Shown here: positions 51,653 to 61,391 of the stretch, in pieces
Position numbering within the stretch: position 1 is the first letter of the stretch
How the letters are laid out: every line of letters starts with the position of its first letter
NCBI GenBank assembly: GCA_020186115.1
Contig: WSYJ01000060.1
Location: 2,418,001-2,482,000 of the forward strand
Length of the DNA stretch: 64,000 nt
Reading direction: 5' to 3'
Source: Histomonas meleagridis
Taxonomy: Eukaryota; Parabasalia; Tritrichomonadida; Dientamoebidae
Program-made: the position numbers and the translations under genes
Notes under the pieces: generated by a model
Told to the model about the DNA's origin: nothing
What the model saw: only the letters and a program-made list of their open reading frames with translations
Database searches by the model: none

Positions 51653-53596
51653 ATGACTTTTTCTGAACAACTTTTTGTTTTCGCGGAAGAATTTTTTCAA
51701 TCGCATTCGATCGTTCTCCATATTGGACTCTTAATCATGCAGAATACCAACACCCGTCTCAGAAGAGTTAGGTCAGCAACAACAGCAAGAAGGCCAAAAA
51801 TGGGTGACATCATTTCACCTGATGAATACTGTTATATTAAAGCAGATGAGCCAATGTTTTTCTTAAACCAATATGCAAACAAAAATATAGAAGATATGGT
51901 AAATAATAATGATGTAAATTTGATTCCACAAATCGGTGGAAAGTCTGCTGCAGAAGCTTATCCAGATCTTTTAGCAATTTTTAATTCACCAAGATTTAAT
52001 CCTCGATCTCAACCATTACCATTACTCAAAGATTTCATTAGCGTGATCAGAGAGATTTTAACAAGCGATGCATTCTCTTATGTTATGGGTGTATGGCCTC
52101 CAGTTTTTCCAGCCGAAGATCCCAAGATGACTGCTCTCTTACTTTATATCATAAAAATGATTCACGATTGTAAGTCAGGTATTAATGTTATCCATTGGTG
52201 TTCACGTGTATTAGCACCAGATAATTGGTGTGGAGAATCATCCAAAAAGAATTCACATCTTAAAGCCATTTGTCTTTGTCATCGTACTCGTAAAGTCTTT
52301 ACGGAAAACAAACTTTTTTGGGCTACCATAAATACATCCAATCATTTTGAATTATATAGAATTGAAAACAACAATCTTGTTCTTCATACCAAAGGCGAAG
52401 CTAATTCAATCACTATTGCTAAAGGCGGTAAAATCATTGAGATCCATTCTTCTAACGGTGAAATCATCAAGCGCATTACGCCGGTTGACGATAGCGCGTG
52501 CACTTTTTGGCCTGATGCACTTTTGCCAACCGCCCAACCGTTTCCTCTAATGTTTGGATCTTCTTCTCGACCATTTCCAGACAATGGAATTTTATCATTA
52601 TATGAAGCGCTTCTAGCGGATGATTTACTAGTTGTTAAATCATTATTACAAAATGATGTATCACTTGTTGCAAAATCATTACCATTAGCAGAAGCCCTTT
52701 TAAATGTATTTGCGCATGCAGGCAAAGTCAATCAACTTTTAACAGTCTTAACATCTATTGATTTTGAGAATGCGTTAGCAAGTACAATAGTTCGTAATAA
52801 TAGTCATTTAACGAATATGTTTAAAGTTTTCTTCAAACGATATGGGCAACAATATTATCAAATCTTCCTGAAAAAGGCCGTACAATTTATAGAAAAAGCC
52901 GGCGACATGAACACAGCGTCAGTCGAACATATTTCATCTGTAATATTTACTATATTACGTTATATTTATTCAAGTGAAATTGGAATTTCGCCACAAATTC
53001 GACACTTTGCATCAATTCTTAAGTCATTTTCAGCCGTGAAACTGAACTCGAAACAAGCGTCATATAATTCTCTTTCTGGATTCTTCTGCTTACGATTTCT
53101 TACGTCAATTCTTGCAGACCCAATACAATTTGATTCGAATTATGAAATTAAGACTGAGCAAATTAAAGTGTTAATACCATTTTCACAATTGTTACAAACG
53201 CCATTAAACTTAAACTTGTTTTCGGGTAAATTCGATTCATTTGCACATAATAATAATTTGTTGATCAAACATTTCTTCCCGAGAATAGTAAAATTCGTGT
53301 TCTCAATCGCAGATTTACCTTCAGAGCCTCCGAAATATGAAGTGCCAACACCAGAAGTATTAAGGCAATCATTAGAACTAATAATGGAACATTTGGGTAA
53401 CGTACATCTGAAGTTTGGACAGAAGTATAAACAATTCGCTGAAAAAAGTAGTGAATTCACAAACATTGGTTGGAATATAGGCGCTTTCTTGATGTCTTTC
53501 TTTAAGGAGAATTTGAGGAGTACGGAAAACGTGTTGTCTACAAGGCATTTAAGAAATCATGAGCATCATGAACATGCTGTACATGCACCTGCTTAA
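51653..53596 (+). CDS. RasGAP-domain protein
   Basis: 647 residues from ATG 51653; Met29 at 51737 is a possible alternative. Residues about 330-570 form a RasGAP domain. The arginine-finger loop is IVRNNSHLTNMF with Arg381, helices follow, and FFCLRFLTSILADP matches the FLR motif that supports the finger. FPRIVKFVFSIADLP and the ending helices complete it. The N-terminal 300 residues contain a likely beta-rich (C2/PH-like) region. The tail is His-rich (HEHHEHAVH). It would stimulate GTP hydrolysis by Ras-like GTPases. All catalytic landmarks are present, so it is probably active. Confidence 0.82.
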   Translation: MTFSEQLFVFAEEFFQSHSIVLHIGLLIMQNTNTRLRRVRSATTARRPKMGDIISPDEYCYIKADEPMFFLNQYANKNIEDMVNNNDVNLIPQIGGKSAAEAYPDLLAIFNSPRFNPRSQPLPLLKDFISVIREILTSDAFSYVMGVWPPVFPAEDPKMTALLLYIIKMIHDCKSGINVIHWCSRVLAPDNWCGESSKKNSHLKAICLCHRTRKVFTENKLFWATINTSNHFELYRIENNNLVLHTKGEANSITIAKGGKIIEIHSSNGEIIKRITPVDDSACTFWPDALLPTAQPFPLMFGSSSRPFPDNGILSLYEALLADDLLVVKSLLQNDVSLVAKSLPLAEALLNVFAHAGKVNQLLTVLTSIDFENALASTIVRNNSHLTNMFKVFFKRYGQQYYQIFLKKAVQFIEKAGDMNTASVEHISSVIFTILRYIYSSEIGISPQIRHFASILKSFSAVKLNSKQASYNSLSGFFCLRFLTSILADPIQFDSNYEIKTEQIKVLIPFSQLLQTPLNLNLFSGKFDSFAHNNNLLIKHFFPRIVKFVFSIADLPSEPPKYEVPTPEVLRQSLELIMEHLGNVHLKFGQKYKQFAEKSSEFTNIGWNIGAFLMSFFKENLRSTENVLSTRHLRNHEHHEHAVHAPA

Positions 53597-53804
53597 TGCA
53601 TATGCAGTTTTAAGTTTTGAAAAAAAATTAAATGTTTTTTTGAGGTGGGTTTCAATAGTAAAACCGCTCTATCGTTTGTTGTTGTTATCCCTTTTTAAAT
53701 GAATCACTCAAAAGCGATCTCAAATTTCGTAACGATAAACTTTTCGTTGTTTTTTGAAATAAACGGTCTCGAAATTATCTATCGGCATTTCCTTTGCTGT
53801 GGTT

Positions 53805-54881
53805 ATGAGCGAATTGAACTTCGGAATCCCGGATGAAATCCTACAAGAAATAGAGGACGAAGATAAAACTCAGCCGGCAATATTCGCTTTCAATTCAAAC
53901 CCAAAAATAGGAATAAATGACCTTTGCCATGTTTATAATGTAAATCCTGATCCTGAAAATATCGCTCATTTATTACATACAGTAGATGGATTACTGGGTG
54001 ACAAAATTGGTGAGTATTTGTCAAGAAGAGGAAATTCAGAAATATTGTTGGCTTATTTCGACGAAATCAAAATGGACGGTCCAATAATAGATGCTTTAAG
54101 AAAAGCTTTATCGTCATCCCTTCATTTACCTAAGGAAGGAGAACAAATTGATCGTATTCTTCAAGGATTTGCTAAAGCATATGTTAAACAAAATCCAGAT
54201 GTCAAAATCGAAAGTGATCAGGTTTATATTCTTTCATATGCTCTTATTCTTCTCAACAGTGACTTACATAATCCAAAAGTTCCGAAGCATATGACGCAAG
54301 ATGAATTTATTGAAAATATTCGAGGGGCAATGGATCAAGAAACTATCAGTGACAAGCAATTAATTGAGATGTATCATGTCATTAAATCACAACCATTTGC
54401 TATGAAACGATCTAGCAATGCTGATACATTTGCATTATCAGCACCTCGCATGAAAGGCGAGCTACAAAAGAAAACTCCAAGTCATTGGTTTGCTCGCTTC
54501 AGACCTAAGTACTTTGTTCTTACGAATAGTTCATTGTATTATTTTAATAATATTGATGAAGTAGGAACTGAGCAACCCAAAGGTCTGATACAGTTGGAGG
54601 GCGTCAACGTAACTATGGCTCCCGAAAATGTAATTGTAATCCAAGCAACCGAAGGACAACTTCAATGTGTCAAATTCACTCCAAAGGGTCCTGAGATGCA
54701 GGAAGGAATCACTCAGATAGAACTTAAGGCAAAGTCGGAGGTGTCGAGAGACAAATGGTTCTACAGAATTAAAACATCTGCAGTGTTCTCAAACTTCAAT
54801 CAAAACGATAACACAAAAATGGACTTGTCGTCAAGTGCTCTTGGAAATGAGGTGTCAGATTCAACAGCAGCAATAAATTAG
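53805..54881 (+). CDS. Sec7-PH ARF guanine nucleotide exchange factor (cytohesin-like)
   Basis: 358 residues from ATG 53805 (GTG two codons earlier is not used). The Sec7 domain (about 20-200) includes FNSNPKIGI, the loop TVDGLLGDKIGEYL and motif 2 YILSYALILLNSDLHNP. A PH domain follows (about 216-330) with MKGELQKK ... RPKYFVLTNSSLYYF ... KWFYRI. The arrangement is that of cytohesins, which load ARF with GTP at phosphoinositide-bearing membranes. The glutamic-finger position (Glu in ARNO) is Asp61 here, a conservative but normally weakening change. AACGGT at 53762-53767 lies 43 nt upstream. Confidence 0.92.
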   Translation: MSELNFGIPDEILQEIEDEDKTQPAIFAFNSNPKIGINDLCHVYNVNPDPENIAHLLHTVDGLLGDKIGEYLSRRGNSEILLAYFDEIKMDGPIIDALRKALSSSLHLPKEGEQIDRILQGFAKAYVKQNPDVKIESDQVYILSYALILLNSDLHNPKVPKHMTQDEFIENIRGAMDQETISDKQLIEMYHVIKSQPFAMKRSSNADTFALSAPRMKGELQKKTPSHWFARFRPKYFVLTNSSLYYFNNIDEVGTEQPKGLIQLEGVNVTMAPENVIVIQATEGQLQCVKFTPKGPEMQEGITQIELKAKSEVSRDKWFYRIKTSAVFSNFNQNDNTKMDLSSSALGNEVSDSTAAIN

Positions 54882-55367
54882 AAAATGATCAGAAACAAAT
54901 ATTTATAAATATTAGCCGTTGTAATCAAGAAATGTTAACCGTTTTTATCGTTTCTGTCAATTAATTGAATTTTTAACAGAAAAAGTTTTGCTAAAGCAAA
55001 AAGTGATCGTTGAGTTTTAACGATCTTGTGTAAAATACAAATTTTCTCATTGTTGTATAGATACCTTTAATGTAATCACGTAGTAAACGAAAAAATTGAT
55101 TAATGTAATTTTTAGATACAAGCATACATTTATTTATATTAAGATTTATAAGCAACAAGTATCCCCGAAGTACAACAGTACCTAAAGTTGTTTTTCTGAA
55201 TTTAAAGATCGAGCAAAATGAATACAATGATAATTTTTCATGAAATTTGAAAGGAATTTTATTTAATTCTATAATTATAATATTATAATATTTTTATATA
55301 TCTAATTGTATTTGATAATTATTTACCATATAAATTATTATTATTTACATCTTTATACAAAAATTTA
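54882..55367. other. Intergenic, nothing recognised
   Basis: AT-rich spacer after the Sec7 gene. A 78-codon minus-strand frame at 54991-55227 has no recognisable content. Confidence 0.4.
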
Positions 55368-55874
55368 CAGTGCTGGCATTAATTAATGTATTTTTTGTTA
55401 TAGAGGGTCACCCTCGCTGAGCCTAATTGCAAAAAGGTCTGTATATAAAAATTATAAGAAATTTTTTTAGCAAACAAAAATCTAATGTAATGAAATATGA
55501 TATAAAATATAAATTTTAGCATTATTAATGATCTAAATTGAGATTCAATGTGATTAGATGTCAATCATAAAAATTCGAAAGAAAGAGAGGAAAAAGCAAA
55601 AAATTAATTAGGAGAAAACAAAAGTAGATTTTCAAGCAATATTTAAAGGATATACTAATGTATAAAATATATATAATAAATCAACTGATTTAATTTTTTT
55701 GCAATTAATTTTTGTTGGAGTAATATGACAATTAATATTTTCTCCAACGGTTAAAAGTGGATAATTTTTAATGTCCAATGGACAGTTTTAATGCCAAAAA
55801 GACGATCAGATATTTTTGTGTGAAAAAGTGGACAATTTTTAGCTTCCATGGTCAAATTTTTGTGGCCTGCACTG
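55368..55874. mobile_element. Tc1/mariner-like MITE
   Basis: A 507-bp segment bounded by TA dinucleotides (55366-55367 and 55875-55876). It starts CAGTGCTGGC and ends, on the other strand, CAGTGCAGGCC, an imperfect terminal inverted repeat. CAGTGCTGGC is the beginning of Tc1-type termini. The right end also has the Tc1-like CCACAAAA and TGTCCACTTTTT subterminal motifs, with TTATCCACTTTT repeated about 80 bp further in. No transposase frame remains, so it is non-autonomous. The left interior (GAGGGTCACCCTCG) is different from the right. Confidence 0.65.
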
Positions 55875-55876
55875 TA

Positions 55877-56292
55877 GCTCTTTGCGTTGTCTGACAATGA
55901 TCAAAAACCGCTGATTTCGACAATATGTATAATATTATTCATCAATGTATTGTATAATGTTATTAATATTGTTATTCATTAATGTAATGTATAATGTTAT
56001 TTATAAATAAATATAACAATAAATGATCAATAATAAATAATGATAAATATAATGTTTAATAATAATTAATGATGAATGATAAATATTGAAAATACATTAT
56101 GATAAATAATTATAAATGAATAAATGCATAAATTAGCATATAATGTTTTGATAATCATCAATTAAATTTTGAATGCAATTCAATTGAGATTTAAAAATTT
56201 AATTTAATTAAATTAATAATAGCGCATATAAAAGTGCCAATACATTCCACAGTCTCATAATCAACTTCATTAAATAATGCTATTTAGATAAA

Positions 56293-56332
<40 letters not shown>

Positions 56333-56929
56333 CAATTTGTCGTGAAAATAATATGAATCGACGTTCATATCACTTCCAATATAAATAATACAATCTACAT
56401 ATTTTGACAAATATTTGTGTTTGAATGCATACTTGGTCATAAAATTTTATGTAAACGTTTTTCAATTGAAATTACAAAAATGCCACTTTCGAAGTCATAA
56501 TATTAATTTGAAATATTTTACATCATACAAAAAGTCGAAACATGAAAAAAATATGTTATCATATTCATAAACATAGAATCAATTTTCATTAATAAAATTC
56601 AAAGTTTATATGTTCTAATAGATGGTGAATTTAACCATATGTATAAATTTTAAAAATAAAAATAAAATTCTAAATGCTCAATAATTTCGTCAAAATTAGG
56701 GATTATATGAAATTAATGATGCATTTATGTCTTTCCTTGCATAATCTATTACAGTTTGGTATAAAAATTATAAATTTTTAACTTTTAATTTTTGGGTTTT
56801 TTGGAATTTTAAAAAATTTGTTTTTTCGGCAAATTTTAAAATTTTTCGGCGGTTGTCATCACATCGCATTCAAAAAGTGGAGAATTGTGGGAATAACCGC
56901 CAAAAAGTGGGTACAAAAAAGGTACAGTT
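55877..56929. other. Intergenic about 1 kb, very AT-rich
   Basis: No gene seen. Contains an AAT microsatellite near 56297-56323. At 56871-56935 two more AAAAAGTGG motifs resemble the subterminal repeats of the MITE and may mark a second element end. Confidence 0.4.
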
Positions 56930-57241
56930 AGCACACTCTATTCGGAAGTATTATACTTTGCATATTTTTACATTCATAAAATGTTTAATCTCCAATCTCT
57001 GCAATATTTCCACAAATTTCGACAATTTCTGAATTAATACATCCTCTAAATGCTTCCCAAGTGTTGTAACTGATGTTGGAATTGTGATATTTATCAAATT
57101 TGAACAGTTACAAAATGCTTTTGCACCAATATTTTCAATTGTATTACTAAGTTCAATCGTATGAAGTGTTTCCCATTGACTGAGACCTTCATTTGGTATT
57201 GTTGTAACTCCTTCAATAATAATAACCATCTCAACAGAAAT
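56930..57241 (-). pseudogene. BspA-like leucine-rich-repeat fragment
   Basis: On the minus strand from about 57229, TpLRR units are clear: TTIPNEGLSQWETLHTIEL, NTIENIGAKAFCNCSNLINI and PTSVTTLGKH. A frameshift near 57045 then moves the repeat to another frame (FRGCINSEIVEICG, ECKNMQSIILP), with a TAA inside. It lacks both ends of a normal BspA-like gene. The probable Maverick end lies 50 bp away on the N-terminal side, so the insertion may have truncated it. Confidence 0.75.
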
Positions 57242-57492
57242 TTGATATTTTTTTTAATCAATAATATTATTCTTTTTAGTTATTGTAAGTGTTGTAATGC
57301 GTTGTTGCGCAGTTGCATGTTGCGGGTAAGTTTCAAATGAAGTTCTACGTCCCAGGACAATCTAGGACATCCAGGACTTCGAAGACATACTATGAATTTA
57401 CTATAAATCCACTGTAATAGTATGTTTTACAAAAACAATATAAAAATATCTTGAATCATCATCATTTCTGTTTAAGGTATTCTTTTCTCGCT
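57242..57492. other. Probable Maverick terminal region
   Basis: No gene. Unusually GC-rich patches for this window (GCGTTGTTGCGCAGTTGC near 57298; repeated AGGACA/AGGACT near 57355-57385) suggest a terminal inverted repeat or a boundary zone. Confidence 0.4.
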
Positions 57493-58581
57493 CTATGAGC
57501 TTATGCCAATGAATTGGTGTTCCATATTACTCATTACTTGAGGAGTATTTCCTCGCAAATAACTTGCTGGTATAGTGTCTTTATAAGATTTTTCACCAGG
57601 AACTTTAAACAAAACAGTATACTTATTTTTACCTTCATCATAATTAAGTATTTTAATAATTTCACCATTCCACTTACCAAATATAGTATTCGCGAATTTG
57701 CGTTTATGATGATAATTATCTACAACAATTAATTGATATCGTGGTTTAGTTATGACAGTTCCATCTCTAGCAATAAGTGTATACATATGTCCTTTTCTGT
57801 TATCTATTTTATACATCTTTCTACTTATTTGATGACGTTTTTTGTAAATACCGTCATGTCGTGGTGGCAATATATATTTTACATAACAGCTCACTGTAAT
57901 AATTTAATCTTTAATTCGTTGTTGTTTTTCTGCTAATTCTAAGCACTTAAATATATATTCTCTGTCTATATCTTTATTATTAAACATTTTTTTCGTAGAA
58001 CATTTTATAGCAGAATGATAACTTTTTGGTGTTATATAAGTATATTTTTCATCATGAGATTGATGTTTAGATTTCTCGTTTGGAGTATTCATATCACGTA
58101 ATGTTCTAATGAATCTGTCAATAATACCTAAATTACTATGATTTTTATCTGTAATAATATGCATACTAACATTATTATCTGTTAATAATTTTACATTTCC
58201 TTTATCTAAAATACCAGGTTCTTCATCAGATGTTAATTTTACGGAATGATATTCATCAATAAATTGTTTTAATGTATAATTAATATCTTTGACAGATTTA
58301 CCACCCAGAGGGTGAACAACTACATATCTATTATTAGTTCCGATAAATATATGCCAATAACGAGGATTGTGTTTACCATTGTCATATAGATCATGAAACC
58401 AAGTATTAGGTCTGTTACTAAATATTTTTATCATATATGGTTTAATATCCTTACTTCTAATTGATTTATCTTTTAAACGTTTATCTACAATATTTTTAAT
58501 GATTTCATCTTTAACATGGTGTTCGTTTTTAACATGTTTTTTCACATGCTTATATGTTTTAAAATGTGTTTTATCAATCAT
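57493..58581 (-). pseudogene. Maverick integrase, interrupted by an in-frame TAA
   Basis: From ATG 58581 the frame runs 225 codons to TAA 57906-57904, then continues in the same frame to 57493. The first part is the catalytic core: Asp in WFHDLYD, Asp in KLLTDNN or LTSDEE, and the helix IIDRFIRTL. The second part is a basic SH3/chromodomain-like DNA-binding region with KPRYQLIVVDN, FGKWNGEI and IPASYLRG. The stop thus separates the C-terminal domain, so the copy is probably inactive. The enzyme would join Maverick ends to target DNA. Confidence 0.85.
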
Positions 58582-58682
58582 ATCATTTACAGATGTTTCC
58601 AAGGTCTTTATACCATATCACATGTAATGTCGCTTTATTTCACTTATTTTATTATATATAAGAGTTATTTTTCAATAATAAA

Positions 58683-59118
58683 ATGGGATTAGGCAATATA
58701 TTTGAAGGAATTAGAAAATTAGTTCAAGGAGGCGGTCGTTAAGTTGAAAATATTATTGATAAAGGCAAACAAATATGGGGTAAATTATCACCTATAATAA
58801 ATAAAGGTGGTAAAATTATTAGTAAAATACCTGATGCAATACAAACTATTAGAAATAAAAAAGATAAGATAACAGGTAAAAGATCAAATAGATGATATAG
58901 TTTTTGAATATAAATTAAAAAATAAGATTAGAGGCGCTGTTGACAGAAACAAGCAAATAACAGATAGAGTAATTAATAGAGTACAACATGTTAGTGATCA
59001 AGTACAACCTAACATAAATGCTGGAAAAAATATATATAATATATCAAATCAAAACAAACTAGCAGTCGATCAACAACCTCCTAATCAAATAAATATGTCA
59101 AACGCAAGATTATTATAA
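58683..59118 (+). pseudogene. Small Maverick gene, decayed, unknown
   Basis: Starts MGLGNIFEGIRKLVQ with a Gly-rich turn, then TAA at 58740-58742. The frame continues with GKQIWGKLSPIINKGGK, shifts near 58890 and ends QINMSNARLL with TAA at 59116-59118. The hydrophobic Gly/Lys/Ile pattern resembles minor virion proteins with an amphipathic N-terminus, but this is inference only. Confidence 0.5.
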
Positions 59119-59145
59119 ATAAATAATGATTTTTTCATTACATAA

Positions 59146-59660
59146 ATGACTGAGACAGAAATTGAAATTGAAAATAATGATAATAATACTGATGATATTG
59201 ACACAATTATCGAGAGATAAAAATCATCAATAATTTAACTAATGAAGAAATAGACATCATAATTAATAATGCTGAAAATGACATTGATAATAAGTATTAT
59301 GATGTAATATTATATATATAAATGGTAATTCAAGAATGATATTAAAAAAAAATATTAATAAAAATAATGCGTCAAATGATATTAACAGTGCTGAAAATAA
59401 ATCATTAAAAAAAATCTATAACAACCTCATCTGACAATCAATTTTTAATAGAACATATGTTAAAATTGAATTCTCGTATTGAAAAATCAAAGAATAAACA
59501 GAAAAAATTAAATCACAGATATAAAAAAATGAAGTGTGATATTCATGAAAATATTGACGAAAATACAGAATATAATGAAAATGAAACAAATACTGATGTA
59601 GTTAATAAAGCATCATCAAATGATGCCGGGTCATATAATGACCTTGAACCGAATGAATAA
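59146..59660 (+). pseudogene. Acidic/coiled Maverick gene, decayed, unknown
   Basis: An acidic start (MTETEIEIENNDNN) is followed by stops and frame changes. LTNEEIDIIINNAEND is readable near 59238. The last 67 codons (59457-59660) are open and Lys/Asn/Glu-rich. No family recognised. Confidence 0.45.
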
Positions 59661-59713
59661 TATAATAAGTCTTATATCAATAATAATAATAAATATTTGA
59701 TTAAACAAAAAGG

Positions 59714-59887
59714 ATGGAGAAAGTTAGTACTACATCAATAAATATCATTACTGCAATGTTTAATATTAATATTATGCCAAAAAAATATTTTAAAAGAATA
59801 AATAAGAAAAATAAAAGACCGAGGATAACATTACGCAGAAGATTAGTAAAACATATAAATAAATCAACAAATAATACTAACTACTAA
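59714..59887 (+). CDS. 57-residue highly basic ORF in the Maverick
   Basis: Intact ATG-to-TAA frame with a Lys/Arg-rich middle (KKYFKRINKKNKRP, then RRRLVKHINK). It could be a small DNA-condensing core protein, but no family match is visible. Being open in a decayed neighbourhood may be chance given its size. Confidence 0.4.
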   Translation: MEKVSTTSINIITAMFNINIMPKKYFKRINKKNKRPRITLRRRLVKHINKSTNNTNY

Positions 59888-59952
59888 CCGTTTTAATAAC
59901 AACAACTATAATAACTCTGCTAGATCAAAAATTGAGAGTAATTTATTCTCTT

Positions 59953-61137
59953 ATGCCAATATCTGTGTCACAAACATGTCCTAATATTAATTTAGATGTT
60001 ATACATAATATGAGAAATAATAATGATATCAGACAACAACAAATTAATGATATAAAAAATAAAAAAGAAACTGAATTAGCACTTAAAAAATTATTGAATA
60101 AGCAAAAACAAGTGATGTTAGCAGAAACTAAGCGCCAACAGCAATTATATGAAGATGAAAAATCAGGTAGAGAATATGTTGAAAAACAACTAGAAGAGCA
60201 ACGCAAATTAAACAAACATCGTGAAATAGAAAATGAAAAATATTTTAATATTTTATATGAGCTTAAGAAAACACAACATGATAATGATATTGATGAATTA
60301 ATAGATAAAAATGCTACTATCCAAGCACAATTAGCAGAAGCAAAATCATTATTACGGGAGACGCAATTTGAGCTCGAAAGAAATGAGTATTATCGTAAAA
60401 ATATTAGTTCATTTTTTGCAAAAAATAAATGATGAAAATGAAGTATTGCAAAAGGTATTATTATCAGATGATTATACAAAAGCTAATGAAATAGCAAAAA
60501 TCCGTCAACAAGAACTAGAGAAATCAAGATATGAAAATGATATATTACAATATGAAAATGATTTGAAAAAAGACATAGAAAAACAAAAATTAATAGCGTC
60601 AACTAATATCACAAGAAGAATATGATAATATATTTAATAAACATATATATCATATGCAAGGTTTTTTTGCAGATATTAATAAGTATAAACAACTCCAAAA
60701 CAATGAAAGAAACAATACAATAACATATGATACATTAATAGAATTGGAGGACAAAGCACAACGTGAATATATTAAAAGTATACATGTTGTAGCTAAATTA
60801 CAGAATTTTAATGAATTATCTAATCAAAATATGATCAAAAGCATCAATAACATAGAAAATCTAATGAAGTCAAAAGTCAAAAATGATATTCAAAAAATCG
60901 AATTAGAAAAAGAAATTAAGCACAAAAATGATTGACGTAAATCTAATGAAAATGAATAATATCATAAAGAAATGTCGAAATACGCAGGTTCTGATGATTA
61001 TGTGAAGTTCAGATAGCATAAATAAGAGATAGAAAAAGCGCATATTATAAATGATATCAATAATAGTATAGCATTTACTGATAAATCCAATGAGCAAATT
61101 GCTGCTGTTGTAATTATTGTTTATTAATTATTAATTA
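59953..61137 (+). pseudogene. Long coiled-coil Maverick protein gene, frameshifted
   Basis: Three consecutive frames (59953-60432, about 60410-60625 and about 60610-60935) each continue the same Gln/Glu/Lys/Asn-rich coiled coil, broken by single-base frame changes. The last part to 61137 has TGA, TAA and TAG stops. Such coiled-coil genes are common in trichomonad Mavericks; a fibre or scaffold role is a guess. Confidence 0.6.
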
Positions 61138-61169
61138 ATAATAAATAAATAATAAATAGAAATGAAGTT

Positions 61170-61335
61170 ATGTTTAACAACTTTTTAATGCAAAATCCAT
61201 CGTACAGAGATATATTTAATCAACTATATATATCAAAAAAAAAATGAAGGTAATATCACTGCAATCACTGATATGATTAATAAATATAATGGTTTTTTGA
61301 AAAAATCTAACGAAGAAGAAATAAATTTGTATTGA
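61170..61335 (+). pseudogene. Short Maverick gene, frameshifted
   Basis: MFNNFLMQNPSYRDIFNQLY is followed by a frameshift in an A-run near 61238, then EGNITAITDMINKYNGFLKK to a stop at 61333-61335. Unknown function. Confidence 0.45.
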
Positions 61336-61391
61336 TATTCAAAAACAATGTATATATTTTTAACATATTTATATATTTTTCATGTTTAAAA

